From NCBI RefSeq assembly GCF_900142475.1, contig NZ_FRAY01000001.1:640515-704514 (forward strand): 64,000 nucleotides of DNA. Reading direction: 5' to 3'. This stretch comes from Fibrobacter sp. UWH4. GTDB lineage: Bacteria > Fibrobacterota > Fibrobacteria > Fibrobacterales > Fibrobacteraceae. Under the pieces are notes generated by a model. The model worked only from the letters and a program-made list of their open reading frames with translations, was not told the origin of the DNA and ran no database searches. The position numbers and the translations under genes were made by a program. Shown piece after piece: positions 28,097-36,010 of the stretch. Every line of letters starts with the position of its first letter. Position 1 is the stretch's first letter.

Positions 28097-29281
28097 TTAT
28101 ACCTTATTTTGTGCTTCAAAAATAGCTATCGATTCTGCCAAAGTTTCTTCAAAAACACCTTCTGGCCAGTAATTTACTGATCCATCTTCATTTATTTCGA
28201 CTGAAACAAGCTTGCTACAGCACTCATTTTTATCAAATTCTACAGAATAAAGAGCGACGTCATTAACAGAAAGTTTTTTTTCTGCAATTAATCTTCTTAA
28301 GCGTAGAATAAAATTGATTGAGTGGGTTTCTACAAGATAAGATTTGTTGCAATCATTTTTTGTGCTTAAGGCGATTAATTCTGCAAGGTTTCCATGAGCT
28401 GCCGGATGCAAATGTGTTTCCGGTTCTTCTAATACAATAATGGTCGGTTCATCGCATGTGCGACTTGCTCGCGTAACAATCGGAAGGGATTGGGCTATGC
28501 CTACGCCAGCATCTGTAATATTTATATTTAATTTGTTTGCTTGTTCCATTTCAATGGAGTAAACAGGATCTCTGTCACGGTTTACTTTTATTTTCCATCC
28601 ATTGAAATTGTTTTCATACCACTTTGAAACATTTTTTAGAAGTTCTTGATTAACGGTTTTTGAATCATCAATTAAAAACTGGTAGTTGATGCGACCATCA
28701 TTTTCTTCACAAGATTTAAATGTGTTTGATTGTAAAAATGCGTATGGAAGCCAACGAAATGCTCCAATGTAATCAATGTTAAAACGCAATGTGTTTATAA
28801 TTTGTTGAGCAAACAGCTTGTATTTGTCATGACTTGGTGTAATTCCGTTAAAATACACTCCTGGAACGGGATTTTTTGTTACAAGATCATGAAGTTCGTC
28901 GTCCTCACCAGGTTCAAGTCCAATTTTGTCGTCTTTGTTTTGAGCTGTCCAGCGTTCTATTTTCGAATGGCCATTTTCTTCGTTGACAAAAAAAGAAAAT
29001 TCAAGAGAATTTTTTTTGTTATCTTCAAAAAAGAATGAAACAGCTCTATGACCACGACCATACACAAGGCTTCTCATATCCTCGATGTGTAGTCCGTTTT
29101 TTGTAGGGTCGAATACTTCAGCTGATTGGCAGTTAATGGCTGATTGTAAAATCGATGGTATTTTGAGAATAGCGCTTTTGCCAGAGTTGTTTTTTCCAAA
29201 AATTACTGTGACGGGTTTTAATGAAAGCGTCTGTTCGTTTTTGAAAATTTTATAGTAGCTAAAACGAATGTTTTTTATCAT
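28097..29281 (-). CDS. AAA ATPase (AAA_15/DUF3696-like), first gene of the operon
   Basis: This is a 394-aa OLD/RecF-like ABC-type ATPase. Walker A is FGKNNSGKSAIL with Lys 35. Walker B and the D-loop are TIIVLEEPETHLHPAAHGNL near 283, and the switch His is in YLVETHSINFILRL. Such ATPases power several anti-phage systems (Gabija, Septu and others) together with a nuclease. Here the partners are a Toprim-like protein and a DUF262 protein in one overlapping operon. AGGTGAT precedes the ATG. The gene starts about 120 bp from the divergent CRP-type promoter of the LEPR operon. Confidence 0.85.
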   Translation of the reverse strand: MIKNIRFSYYKIFKNEQTLSLKPVTVIFGKNNSGKSAILKIPSILQSAINCQSAEVFDPTKNGLHIEDMRSLVYGRGHRAVSFFFEDNKKNSLEFSFFVNEENGHSKIERWTAQNKDDKIGLEPGEDDELHDLVTKNPVPGVYFNGITPSHDKYKLFAQQIINTLRFNIDYIGAFRWLPYAFLQSNTFKSCEENDGRINYQFLIDDSKTVNQELLKNVSKWYENNFNGWKIKVNRDRDPVYSIEMEQANKLNINITDAGVGIAQSLPIVTRASRTCDEPTIIVLEEPETHLHPAAHGNLAELIALSTKNDCNKSYLVETHSINFILRLRRLIAEKKLSVNDVALYSVEFDKNECCSKLVSVEINEDGSVNYWPEGVFEETLAESIAIFEAQNKV

Positions 29282-29403
29282 ATTATCACCTAATGTGTAT
29301 AATTTAGATTTAAATAACCTTTAATGATTGCTGAATTCAAAAAAAAGATGCTTTTAAGAATAGTTGTCCTGTTTTAATGTCATAACCTTGAAAAATATCC
29401 CGG

Positions 29404-29447
29404 TGTGACGCGAATCATGCTGGTTGTGAAATGAATACGGTTATAAT
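29404..29447 (+). promoter_or_regulatory. Class II CRP-type promoter of LEPR unit I
   Basis: TGTGA-CGCGAA-TCATG (29404-29419) is a near-consensus CRP site. A perfect TATAAT -10 box is at 29442-29447, starting 30.5 bp from the site centre, which places the site at about -42 as in class II CRP promoters. No -35 box is needed or seen. The arrangement is repeated base for base in spacing at 37073-37116. Confidence 0.7.
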
Positions 29448-29508
29448 ACGCCCACGTTCCAGCGGTATACAAAAAAAGTCGGACTGCGGGGCGGGGTGTG
29501 GGCTGAAT

Positions 29509-29529
29509 ATGGGGGCTTTTTACCCCCAT
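29509..29529 (+). promoter_or_regulatory. Conserved leader stem-loop
   Basis: ATGGGGG pairs perfectly with CCCCCAT around an 7-base loop of T and C. The second copy is at 37177-37197 with the same stem. No T tract follows, so it is probably not a terminator; it may shape the leader RNA. Confidence 0.5.
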
Positions 29530-29603
29530 TTGGGGTGTTTATGGCTGGTCAAATAGCTTTCTTTATTATCTTTTTCTTAAAAATAAGAACAGATTTTGTT
29601 CCT

Positions 29604-29720
29604 ATGAATGAATCGGATGTAAAAGTAAAAGGGCCTGGTCCCTATTCGATTGAGCGGTTGAAACCGCGATTTATGGTGGATGCCTTATCCATCGAGATTT
29701 TGCTTTCAAAAAAAGTTTAA
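29604..29720 (+). CDS. 38-aa mini-protein with LEPR-type leader, unit I
   Basis: The reading frame MNESDVKVKGPGPYSIERL continues KPRFMVDALSI and ends SKKV. The segment YSIERLKPRFMVDAL aligns with the LEPR leaders of the long proteins (KIEALEPRLMMDAN, KIEQLEPRQMFSAD) and with the 141-aa protein at 63172. The copy at 37272 differs at six bases in the last 13 codons, four of them synonymous by my reading, which favours real translation. It ends AAAGTTTAATAACAGGAG, sharing its stop region with the ribosome site of the lipoprotein gene. No strong ribosome site precedes the ATG; a hairpin GAACA-GATTT-TGTTC does. An earlier in-frame start at 29541 is possible. Confidence 0.55.
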   Translation: MNESDVKVKGPGPYSIERLKPRFMVDALSIEILLSKKV

Positions 29721-29738
29721 TAACAGGAGTACTAAAAG

Positions 29739-30890
29739 ATGAACAAGTTCAAGACACTACTTTTCTTAGCCGTGTTTGGCGGGATAGGCCTTTGGGGCTG
29801 TGACGACTCGTCGTCGGCAAGTGAAGGCAACAATGAATCATCCGCTGTTGAATCATCTTCAAGCGTAAAGGACTCTGATTCCACCGAAGAGTCATCCTCT
29901 TCGATTGACAAGAAGTCTTCGGGTAACGAAACCAAAGACAAGTCATCGAGTAGTGAGAATAAGTCTAGCAGTTCCGCGAAAGAAACGAAGAACTCCTCCG
30001 ACTCCAAGAGTTCCAGTTCTGTAAAATCGGGAGATTCTTCTAGCAGTAAGAAGAATGTGTCTAGCTCGTCGGTGAATTCGTCTTCAAGCAAGAACCAAAG
30101 TAGTAGTTCTTCTGTGAAACAATCGAGTTCTAGTTCTAATCTTGTTCAATCATCAAGTAGTAAAGGTAATCCATGGGGAACTTCTGCAGAATGGGGACCT
30201 TTCAACTGCAATGTGAATGGGGGGTGCTTAGAATTTACAGATGACCGAAATGACCGAACTTATAAGTACATGAAGTTTGATGGAAAAAAGTGTTTGAACT
30301 TTAATGACAAAGGAAAATGTACGGACGAAAAGGATACCACCATCTATGCAATGGTAGAAAACTTAAATATTGGGAAAATGGTAGATGGATCACTGGATCA
30401 AAATGTTGATAACGAGATAGAACGATATTGTTATGATAATGATACGCTTATATGCCACTACTATGGAGGCCTTTATCAGTGGGCAGAGATGATGGGCTTC
30501 AATGACAGTTGTAATACCAAGAGTTGTGCTCACTTGATTCAAGAAAATCACCAAGGAATTTGTCCAGACAAATGGCATCTGTTGACATACGAAGATTTCT
30601 ATATCATTTTGAATAGCAATGGAAACACACATGGAATAGAGGGCTTGCGGTCGACGTTTGGTTGTGGAGGATATAATGGAACAGGTTTTAGCCTTGTATG
30701 TGGTGGAGAAAATTGGGGATATGCATATGATAATTTTGATGAGGGCGTATATTGGTTCTACCCAGAAGAGACTGATTCGAATTTGCTTAAAGCGAGTGGT
30801 TCATATACAGGTCTATCAATGACAACCGTTAGAAAGGGTTCTTATAAAAAAACACATGGTTTTTCGGTTAGATGTGTTAAAGCTGAGTGA
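29739..30890 (+). CDS. FISUMP-domain lipoprotein A
   Basis: The signal MNKFKTLLFLAVFGGIGLWGC ends in a lipobox with Cys 21, so the mature protein is lipid-anchored. Residues 22-145 are a Ser-rich linker built of SSSS-type runs. Residues 150-383 are the FISUMP domain (TIGR02145): YMVENLNIGKMVDGS-like start, GGLYQWAEMM, CPDKWHLLTYEDFYIIL and the end SVRCVKAE. This domain is widespread in Fibrobacter surface proteins; its function is unknown. ACAGGAG lies 8 bp upstream. Position between a LEPR mini-protein and a LEPR long protein suggests a joint surface complex. Confidence 0.92.
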   Translation: MNKFKTLLFLAVFGGIGLWGCDDSSSASEGNNESSAVESSSSVKDSDSTEESSSSIDKKSSGNETKDKSSSSENKSSSSAKETKNSSDSKSSSSVKSGDSSSSKKNVSSSSVNSSSSKNQSSSSSVKQSSSSSNLVQSSSSKGNPWGTSAEWGPFNCNVNGGCLEFTDDRNDRTYKYMKFDGKKCLNFNDKGKCTDEKDTTIYAMVENLNIGKMVDGSLDQNVDNEIERYCYDNDTLICHYYGGLYQWAEMMGFNDSCNTKSCAHLIQENHQGICPDKWHLLTYEDFYIILNSNGNTHGIEGLRSTFGCGGYNGTGFSLVCGGENWGYAYDNFDEGVYWFYPEETDSNLLKASGSYTGLSMTTVRKGSYKKTHGFSVRCVKAE

Positions 30891-30932
30891 TTTTTTTACG
30901 GGTAAAAAGTTTTTCACCAACAAAGGGTCGTT

Positions 30933-33329
30933 ATGTCAAAGAAACAACAGAGAAAAAGTCTAAACAAGAACAACTACAAAATCGAGGCTCTCGAACCTCG
31001 TTTGATGATGGATGCCAATGTAGATTACAATGACTTTGTTGATGAAATTACTGATTACAATTATGCAAGTGCTCTGAGCTCAACTCTTTCAGAGATGCAG
31101 CAAAATGTTGACCAATCCTTTACGGAGGCTTTGGGCAAGTTAAATCTTGCTAACGTTTCTTCGGTACAGGATTTCTTCAGCAGCCTCACAAATGATGCTG
31201 CATCTAAATGGAATAGCTTGCTCCAGGCAATTTCCGCTATTCCGCAGAACCAACAGAATAGCCTAGAAGTCTCGGATATTGCCAGCGTGATTAATGCTGC
31301 CGATATTGGAATTTTGGCTTCGGCAGACAACAATACTCTTTCTCTTTCCGTTGAATCGTCCGCTACCCCCCTTTTAAATGCCTTAGAACTTGGTGACTTT
31401 GATGTTGCTTTAACCGACCTTTCGGCGGTTATTAATACATCTGCGAAAATAACCATTAGCTTTGCAGATGCTGCACCAAACGACAACGAAGACATTCTTA
31501 CAGTATCCGCGATTAGTGGTACGGCTCTTGAAGCAGAGGTGAGTGTTGCTGACCTAAATACGGGTACGGGTGTTGGCTACATGAACATGTCCCTTAACGA
31601 TGTTGCCGATGTAAACAATGATGTCGAATTGAGTGTTTCCTACGATTCTACGAATGGTTTTGATTCGCAATTCTTGATGGATGTTGAGTTGTCGCTGACT
31701 TCTGGAAATTTACCGTTTAGATTCAAAAATAATGGGCAAATCAAAATTACGGAAAATGATGGCGGAGATGTCGTTTGTTCGATTCCGGAAATAGAGTTTA
31801 CGAATTCTCAATTTGATTTGCAGACGATTCTTGGAATAATTGATGAATTTGAAATTCCTTTCCTTAAACAATTGAGCTTTGAAATAGGTGGGGATCGGAA
31901 AAGGATTTCTGATATTGGGCTTATGATAAACGAGTATTGGACTCGTGCCTCCCTTGCGATGAACGCCGCTGTTTCGCGAGTAGAAAATGTTGATTGTCTG
32001 AATATGGAAACTCTCCGAAAATGCTTCGGGATGATTACCAACCTTTCGGCGGTTTCTGGAATACTTGATAAAATAGAAATTATTTCATCGAATTCTTCAT
32101 TTGATATACTTTCGACAAATTCCTTTAGTGCGTCCGATATTGTAGACTTGTCTTCTGGTGAAATAAAAGTTCGTTTTACGCCAAATTTGTTGGATGTTGC
32201 TGGTGATGTTGATTTGGGACTTTTTAAGCTTGGCGGAGTGAAGGCTGATTGTTTTATTGAACTGAATTTAGGAGTATCGGTTAATGAAAATGGACGGTTG
32301 TCCTTTACATCGGTTTCCTTGAATGAAGTTGGCCTGTCTGTAAAAACAACGGCGCAAGATGAAAATGTCCACATAGGGCTTTTTGATGCTGAAGTAAAAA
32401 ACTGTGGACTGGATTATAATATCTCTGTAAAGAATGTCCAAAATGAACTGAAATGGTCGTCAGATAAACTTGAAATCTCTTTTGGTACACTCGAGTTGAA
32501 ATCTGGTTCGGTATGCGTTTGTAAAGTAAATGAGAATCCTACAGATAATACCTTTAAGTATAGTTTTGAAGATGCTGAATGGAAAATGCCTGATGCTATT
32601 AAGCAGTTTGTCTCGCTTTCGGGAGATACACTACAGCAGCAACTGTTGTCATATCTTAATGCTCTGCAAAGTTCCTTGCGTTCCCTTATTCGGGACAAGG
32701 TCAAGTTGGGCGTCTTTGACGGCTCTGTTGATAAAATTGTTGATGTCATTGACAAAATTGATAAGGTTGTTTATGGTTCTGAAGATAGTACAAATCCAGG
32801 ACTGGTAAGTGTCCTGAATGGGTTGTATAAATTGAATTTTTCTAGCGTTGAAGATTTTGTTGAGATTTTTGATTCAAAATGGATGAAAGTTTTTGGCTTG
32901 ACGCCGACTGACCTTTCCGAAAATGGAATCGTTGATGGGAAGGTCTGCTCCTTGAAATATATAGATTTGAACGGAAATGAGATTGTCCCGACTAGTGGTG
33001 AAGTGTCTGAAGGTGGAATCGAAGATGAACAGCAGCCGGATTTTAAAAAGTATCGAATCGATTTTAATATTTTCTTTAAGATAGATGAAGAAATGAACCT
33101 GGATTTTGCCAATAAGCTAGGTTCTATTTTGGCGAATGTTTCTACAGATGGAACAATTGGTTTTGTGGGAAAAGCCGGATTCAAGTTTAGTCTTGGTGTT
33201 GACTTCTCATCAGAAAAAATCTCTGCTGACACAACAATAGGCTCAATTCTTGGAACAAATGGTTCAGATGCTTTAGAAAACCATGATTACTTGACTGGTC
33301 AAGGTTCACTTTCATTTAGTTTTTACTAG
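30933..33329 (+). CDS. LEPR-leader protein 1, 798 aa, shortened relative of the giant adhesin
   Basis: The N-terminal leader KIEALEPRLMMDAN (LEPR at 20-23) is the secretion-associated signature of large repeat adhesins. The whole 798 residues align in order with roughly the first 790 of the 5900-aa protein, for example KQFVSLSGDTLQQQL against KAFASLSGETLSLQV and NFSSVEDFVEIF against NFSSVETFVEVF. RTX repeats are absent. Its stop codon lies within a 19-bp sequence that also follows the giant gene's stop, so this gene looks like the giant with about 15 kb removed from its 3' side. It may be secreted but could not bind calcium through RTX repeats. AAAGGGTCG is a fair ribosome site. Confidence 0.85.
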   Translation: MSKKQQRKSLNKNNYKIEALEPRLMMDANVDYNDFVDEITDYNYASALSSTLSEMQQNVDQSFTEALGKLNLANVSSVQDFFSSLTNDAASKWNSLLQAISAIPQNQQNSLEVSDIASVINAADIGILASADNNTLSLSVESSATPLLNALELGDFDVALTDLSAVINTSAKITISFADAAPNDNEDILTVSAISGTALEAEVSVADLNTGTGVGYMNMSLNDVADVNNDVELSVSYDSTNGFDSQFLMDVELSLTSGNLPFRFKNNGQIKITENDGGDVVCSIPEIEFTNSQFDLQTILGIIDEFEIPFLKQLSFEIGGDRKRISDIGLMINEYWTRASLAMNAAVSRVENVDCLNMETLRKCFGMITNLSAVSGILDKIEIISSNSSFDILSTNSFSASDIVDLSSGEIKVRFTPNLLDVAGDVDLGLFKLGGVKADCFIELNLGVSVNENGRLSFTSVSLNEVGLSVKTTAQDENVHIGLFDAEVKNCGLDYNISVKNVQNELKWSSDKLEISFGTLELKSGSVCVCKVNENPTDNTFKYSFEDAEWKMPDAIKQFVSLSGDTLQQQLLSYLNALQSSLRSLIRDKVKLGVFDGSVDKIVDVIDKIDKVVYGSEDSTNPGLVSVLNGLYKLNFSSVEDFVEIFDSKWMKVFGLTPTDLSENGIVDGKVCSLKYIDLNGNEIVPTSGEVSEGGIEDEQQPDFKKYRIDFNIFFKIDEEMNLDFANKLGSILANVSTDGTIGFVGKAGFKFSLGVDFSSEKISADTTIGSILGTNGSDALENHDYLTGQGSLSFSFY

Positions 33330-33335
33330 CTTTGG
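33317..33335. repeat. 19-bp boundary repeat TAGTTTTTACTAGCTTTGG (copy 1)
   Basis: This exact 19-mer ends LEPR gene 1 here and follows the giant LEPR gene at 56291-56309. In both places an unrelated ATPase gene begins within 8-21 bp, so it is the left edge of slot 2. Confidence 0.85.
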
Positions 33336-33342
33336 AACGCAA

Positions 33343-34629
33343 ATGCTGAATTTTCTCGAAACTACAAATGTCGGGCCGATTAAGCGGCTGTCGGTTAGTT
33401 TTGCCAAGCGCCTGAATGTTCTTACTGGTGACAACGGTCTAGGCAAGACTTTTTTCCTTGATACGGTCTGGTATGCCATGACCCGCAAGTGGCCCGCCGA
33501 GGTTAACCAGAACCTGTTCTCGGGCCTTGTGGGTCGGCCGCAGGATCCAACTTCTGAATCCTTTATTCGGTTCAATCTGACAACCGAACACGATAACCAT
33601 GTAGACTACAAGGCCACCTTTGACCGTGCTGAACAGGGGTGGGTAGGTCAGGTAGGCAGGCCCTACAATGCAGGGCTTGTTATTTACGCCCTTGCCGATG
33701 GCAGTTTCTGCGTCTGGGACCCTGCCAGGAACTATTGGAAGAATGGGGCGACCGCAGACATTCAGGAACGCAGGCCCGCTTTTGTTTTCTCTTCGCGCGA
33801 GATATGGGAAGGCCAGAAGGATGGCGACAAGTCCGTCTGCAATGGCCTGCTTGCGGACATGCTCAAGTGGCAAGTCCAGAAGGGTGGTGAGTTCAGAATC
33901 CTTGAAAACTTGCTCGTGAATTTATCCCCGCCCGACTTCAGTTTGAAGATTTCGACACCGACGCGCCTTTCTGTTGACGATGTTCGCGACATCCCGACCA
34001 TTGCCATGCCTTATGGAAATGTTCCTGTGCTCCATGCGTCTGCGGGTATTCGCCGGATTCTTGCTTTGGCTTACTGCCTTACTTGGGCCTATAGCGAACA
34101 CCGCAAGGCGTCCCAACTTCGCGGGGTTCCGACAGCTTCGCAGGTGACTTTCTTGATGGACGAAGTGGAGGCACATTTGCATCCACGCTGGCAAAAGAAA
34201 GTTCTCAATTCAATCCTTGTCGCTATTGGCGAAATGTATGGCGAGGGTGCCGATGTGCAGGTAATTGCCTCTACACATTCGGCCCTGGTAATGACTTCGC
34301 TCGAAGATACCTTCGACAAATCGCTTGACAAGTGGTTCGATTTCGATTCTGTCGATGGTGGTGCAATCAGTTTTGAGGAACGTCCGTTCGAGAAGATGGG
34401 CTCTTCTGATTCTTGGCTTACGAGCGAGGCTTTTGATTTGGCCTCTCCCCGTTCTCCGGAATCCGAGGCGTTGTTGAAAGAAATGAACGATGCGTTGCGA
34501 GAGAATTCGGGGGCTACCCCGGAGCGTATCCGCGGACTTTATGATAAACTTTTGCAGAAACTTTCACCTTTGGATGAAGATTTGTTCGTTATTCGTCATA
34601 TATGCAAGAAGAAGGGCTTTATAGAATGA
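33343..34629 (+). CDS. AAA ATPase, Septu PtuA-like
   Basis: This 428-aa OLD-type ATPase has Walker A TGDNGLGKTFF (Lys 35), Walker B FLMDEVEAHLHPRWQ near 268, and the switch region IASTHSALVM near 307. Between them lies an ABC-signature-like LHASAGIRRILALAYCL. It overlaps an HNH nuclease gene by the ATGA arrangement, the layout of Septu (PtuA-PtuB) and of retron-linked PtuAB pairs. It starts 13 bp after the LEPR 1 stop, so it may be read from the LEPR operon. Septu-like is an inference from the pair, not a sequence match I could test. Confidence 0.75.
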   Translation: MLNFLETTNVGPIKRLSVSFAKRLNVLTGDNGLGKTFFLDTVWYAMTRKWPAEVNQNLFSGLVGRPQDPTSESFIRFNLTTEHDNHVDYKATFDRAEQGWVGQVGRPYNAGLVIYALADGSFCVWDPARNYWKNGATADIQERRPAFVFSSREIWEGQKDGDKSVCNGLLADMLKWQVQKGGEFRILENLLVNLSPPDFSLKISTPTRLSVDDVRDIPTIAMPYGNVPVLHASAGIRRILALAYCLTWAYSEHRKASQLRGVPTASQVTFLMDEVEAHLHPRWQKKVLNSILVAIGEMYGEGADVQVIASTHSALVMTSLEDTFDKSLDKWFDFDSVDGGAISFEERPFEKMGSSDSWLTSEAFDLASPRSPESEALLKEMNDALRENSGATPERIRGLYDKLLQKLSPLDEDLFVIRHICKKKGFIE

Positions 34630-35222
34630 TTCCTGTAAGGCCTCAGATAGAACCTGCCGATTTTGATGATAAAGTGCGTAAACCGGGCAATGCTTGGCTG
34701 CGGGCGAATCCGGGTGTGGATCCCAGCAAGTACAGAAATTTTTGGACGGCATGTCTAGGTGAGATGGCTGACCTTTATGGCCATACTTGTGCTTACTTGG
34801 CGATATACTTTGATTCCGTATATGGAGCCGATTCGGTAGACCATTTTATTCCCAAGTCTGACCCGATAAACGGAAAGAAACTTGCTTACGAATGGGGTAA
34901 CTACCGCCTTTGTTGCCTTGGTGAGAACCGTAAGAAACGGACTAAAGTCCCTCCCCTGGATCCGTTCGACCCGCACATGAAGCAGGATTCGTTCTTCATT
35001 AATTTTGCGGATGGCTCCATCTACCCCAATCCCGGTTATGATGAAACCTATAAGCAGAAATGCTGGGACACGATAGAGGCTTTGCAACTAGACAGGCCTA
35101 ATTGTCGCAAGATGCGCAAAAGTTTTTTTGAAATGTATGTTAAGGATCCTGCATCATACATTAAGTACCTACAAAAAAATGCCCCCTTTATTTATCAGGA
35201 AGTGGTGCGTCAGGGGCTGTAA
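34626..35222 (+). CDS. HNH endonuclease, Septu PtuB-like
   Basis: The protein starts MIPVRPQIEPADFDDKVRKPG, a form I know from HNH proteins of the TIGR02646 type paired with AAA ATPases. The nuclease core is YGHTCAYLAIYF, SVDHFIPKS with the catalytic His, then YEWGNYRLCCLGENRKKR. The paired cysteines suggest a zinc-supported HNH. ATG 34626 overlaps the ATPase stop as ATGA and is chosen over an in-frame ATG at 34602. Length 198 aa. Together with the ATPase it forms slot 2 of unit I; the tolC fossil begins 2 bp after its stop. Confidence 0.8.
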   Translation: MIPVRPQIEPADFDDKVRKPGNAWLRANPGVDPSKYRNFWTACLGEMADLYGHTCAYLAIYFDSVYGADSVDHFIPKSDPINGKKLAYEWGNYRLCCLGENRKKRTKVPPLDPFDPHMKQDSFFINFADGSIYPNPGYDETYKQKCWDTIEALQLDRPNCRKMRKSFFEMYVKDPASYIKYLQKNAPFIYQEVVRQGL

Positions 35223-35224
35223 TG

Positions 35225-35408
35225 TAGCCCTATTCTGCAGTCAGGTCTTCGCACAGCACGAGTTTTTCGTTTTTCCAGGTTTCCAGGCCGTTCTGCAGTA
35301 GCAGTTTGCCCGTGGCCCACATCAGCCGGACATCGATGATTCGAACTGCGGCTTTTCCTGGTTCTGTGCGGTCATTGGACTGTCGGTTAGGGTGTGGTTT
35401 GGGTGGAA
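35225..35408 (-). pseudogene. Fossil tolC-hlyD deletion junction
   Basis: Bases 35225-35343 match the 3' end and flank of the tolC gene (57847-57965) at 115 of 119 positions by hand count. Bases 35341-35408 match the start and upstream flank of the GAF-HlyD gene (24748-24815) at 68 of 68. The two share TCG at the junction. On the minus strand this reads 11 codons of HlyD fused out of frame to tolC and stops within a few codons, so it is dead. It shows that a whole tolC-to-hlyD segment once stood here and was deleted. Confidence 0.9.
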
Positions 35409-35421
35409 ATAATAGTAAAAA

Positions 35422-36006
35422 TCAGAATCCAGGAAAAATGATTTTTCCCCCGATTTCTGTTTTCGTGACAGATGTTGTGTATTTTATTTCATTTTCTAAT
35501 AGAAAAAAACAATCTTTTCTCTCTTGGATTTTTTCTCTTTGTTCTCGGATTTCCATCCACAAGCGTCCTAGAGCATTTGTTCCTTGATAAGTTTTGGGAG
35601 AAATCTTCTTTGTTCCCCAGAATTCATCTTTTGATGATATTTCAACGATGTCGTTATTTCGTGTTTTTTCAAAAATATCGTTGAAATAATTAGTATATGC
35701 AGTATATTTCATAAATAAACTAAAACGCATTATTTTAATTCGATTAGATTGCATTTCTTTGACATATTTGTAGGCTGTTTTTTTGGACTCTAAACCGTTT
35801 GGTGCGTCTAGAATTTCTGATTGAATCGATGGGTTGTTTTGAAATTTTAGTGCCTGATATAGATGTTCTGAAGACTTGATTAAAGTATTCTCTAACAAGA
35901 AAGGGAATCTCATTCCCATATTGGAAAAGGCGCCCCATTTATCTGAAGCTCTTACAAATGCGCAGGACTTGGTTAGATGGTATATGCGAATGCTGTTCTG
36001 TTGCAT
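35422..36006 (-). CDS. NADAR-family (YbiA-like) protein
   Basis: The 194-aa protein matches NADAR (DUF1768): WGAFSNMGMRFPF near 27, SSEHLYQALKF near 45, and the closing DEFWGTKK then TYQGTNALGRLWMEIR near 137-165. NADAR proteins act on ribosylated nucleotides, including N-glycosidase action on riboflavin intermediates and, as reported for some members, removal of ADP-ribose from guanine bases of nucleic acid. It follows the PRTase-like gene by 4 bp on the minus strand with no ribosome site of its own, which suggests coupled translation. A toxin-antitoxin or immunity role is plausible. AT-rich. Confidence 0.85.
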   Translation of the reverse strand: MQQNSIRIYHLTKSCAFVRASDKWGAFSNMGMRFPFLLENTLIKSSEHLYQALKFQNNPSIQSEILDAPNGLESKKTAYKYVKEMQSNRIKIMRFSLFMKYTAYTNYFNDIFEKTRNNDIVEISSKDEFWGTKKISPKTYQGTNALGRLWMEIREQREKIQERKDCFFLLENEIKYTTSVTKTEIGGKIIFPGF

Positions 36007-36010
36007 ATGA

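Noticed and set aside
29496..29603. Longer version of the LEPR mini-protein including a hydrophobic stretch
   Set aside because: Between the two copies this part changes in clustered non-silent ways and overlaps the leader stem-loop, so it is probably non-coding.
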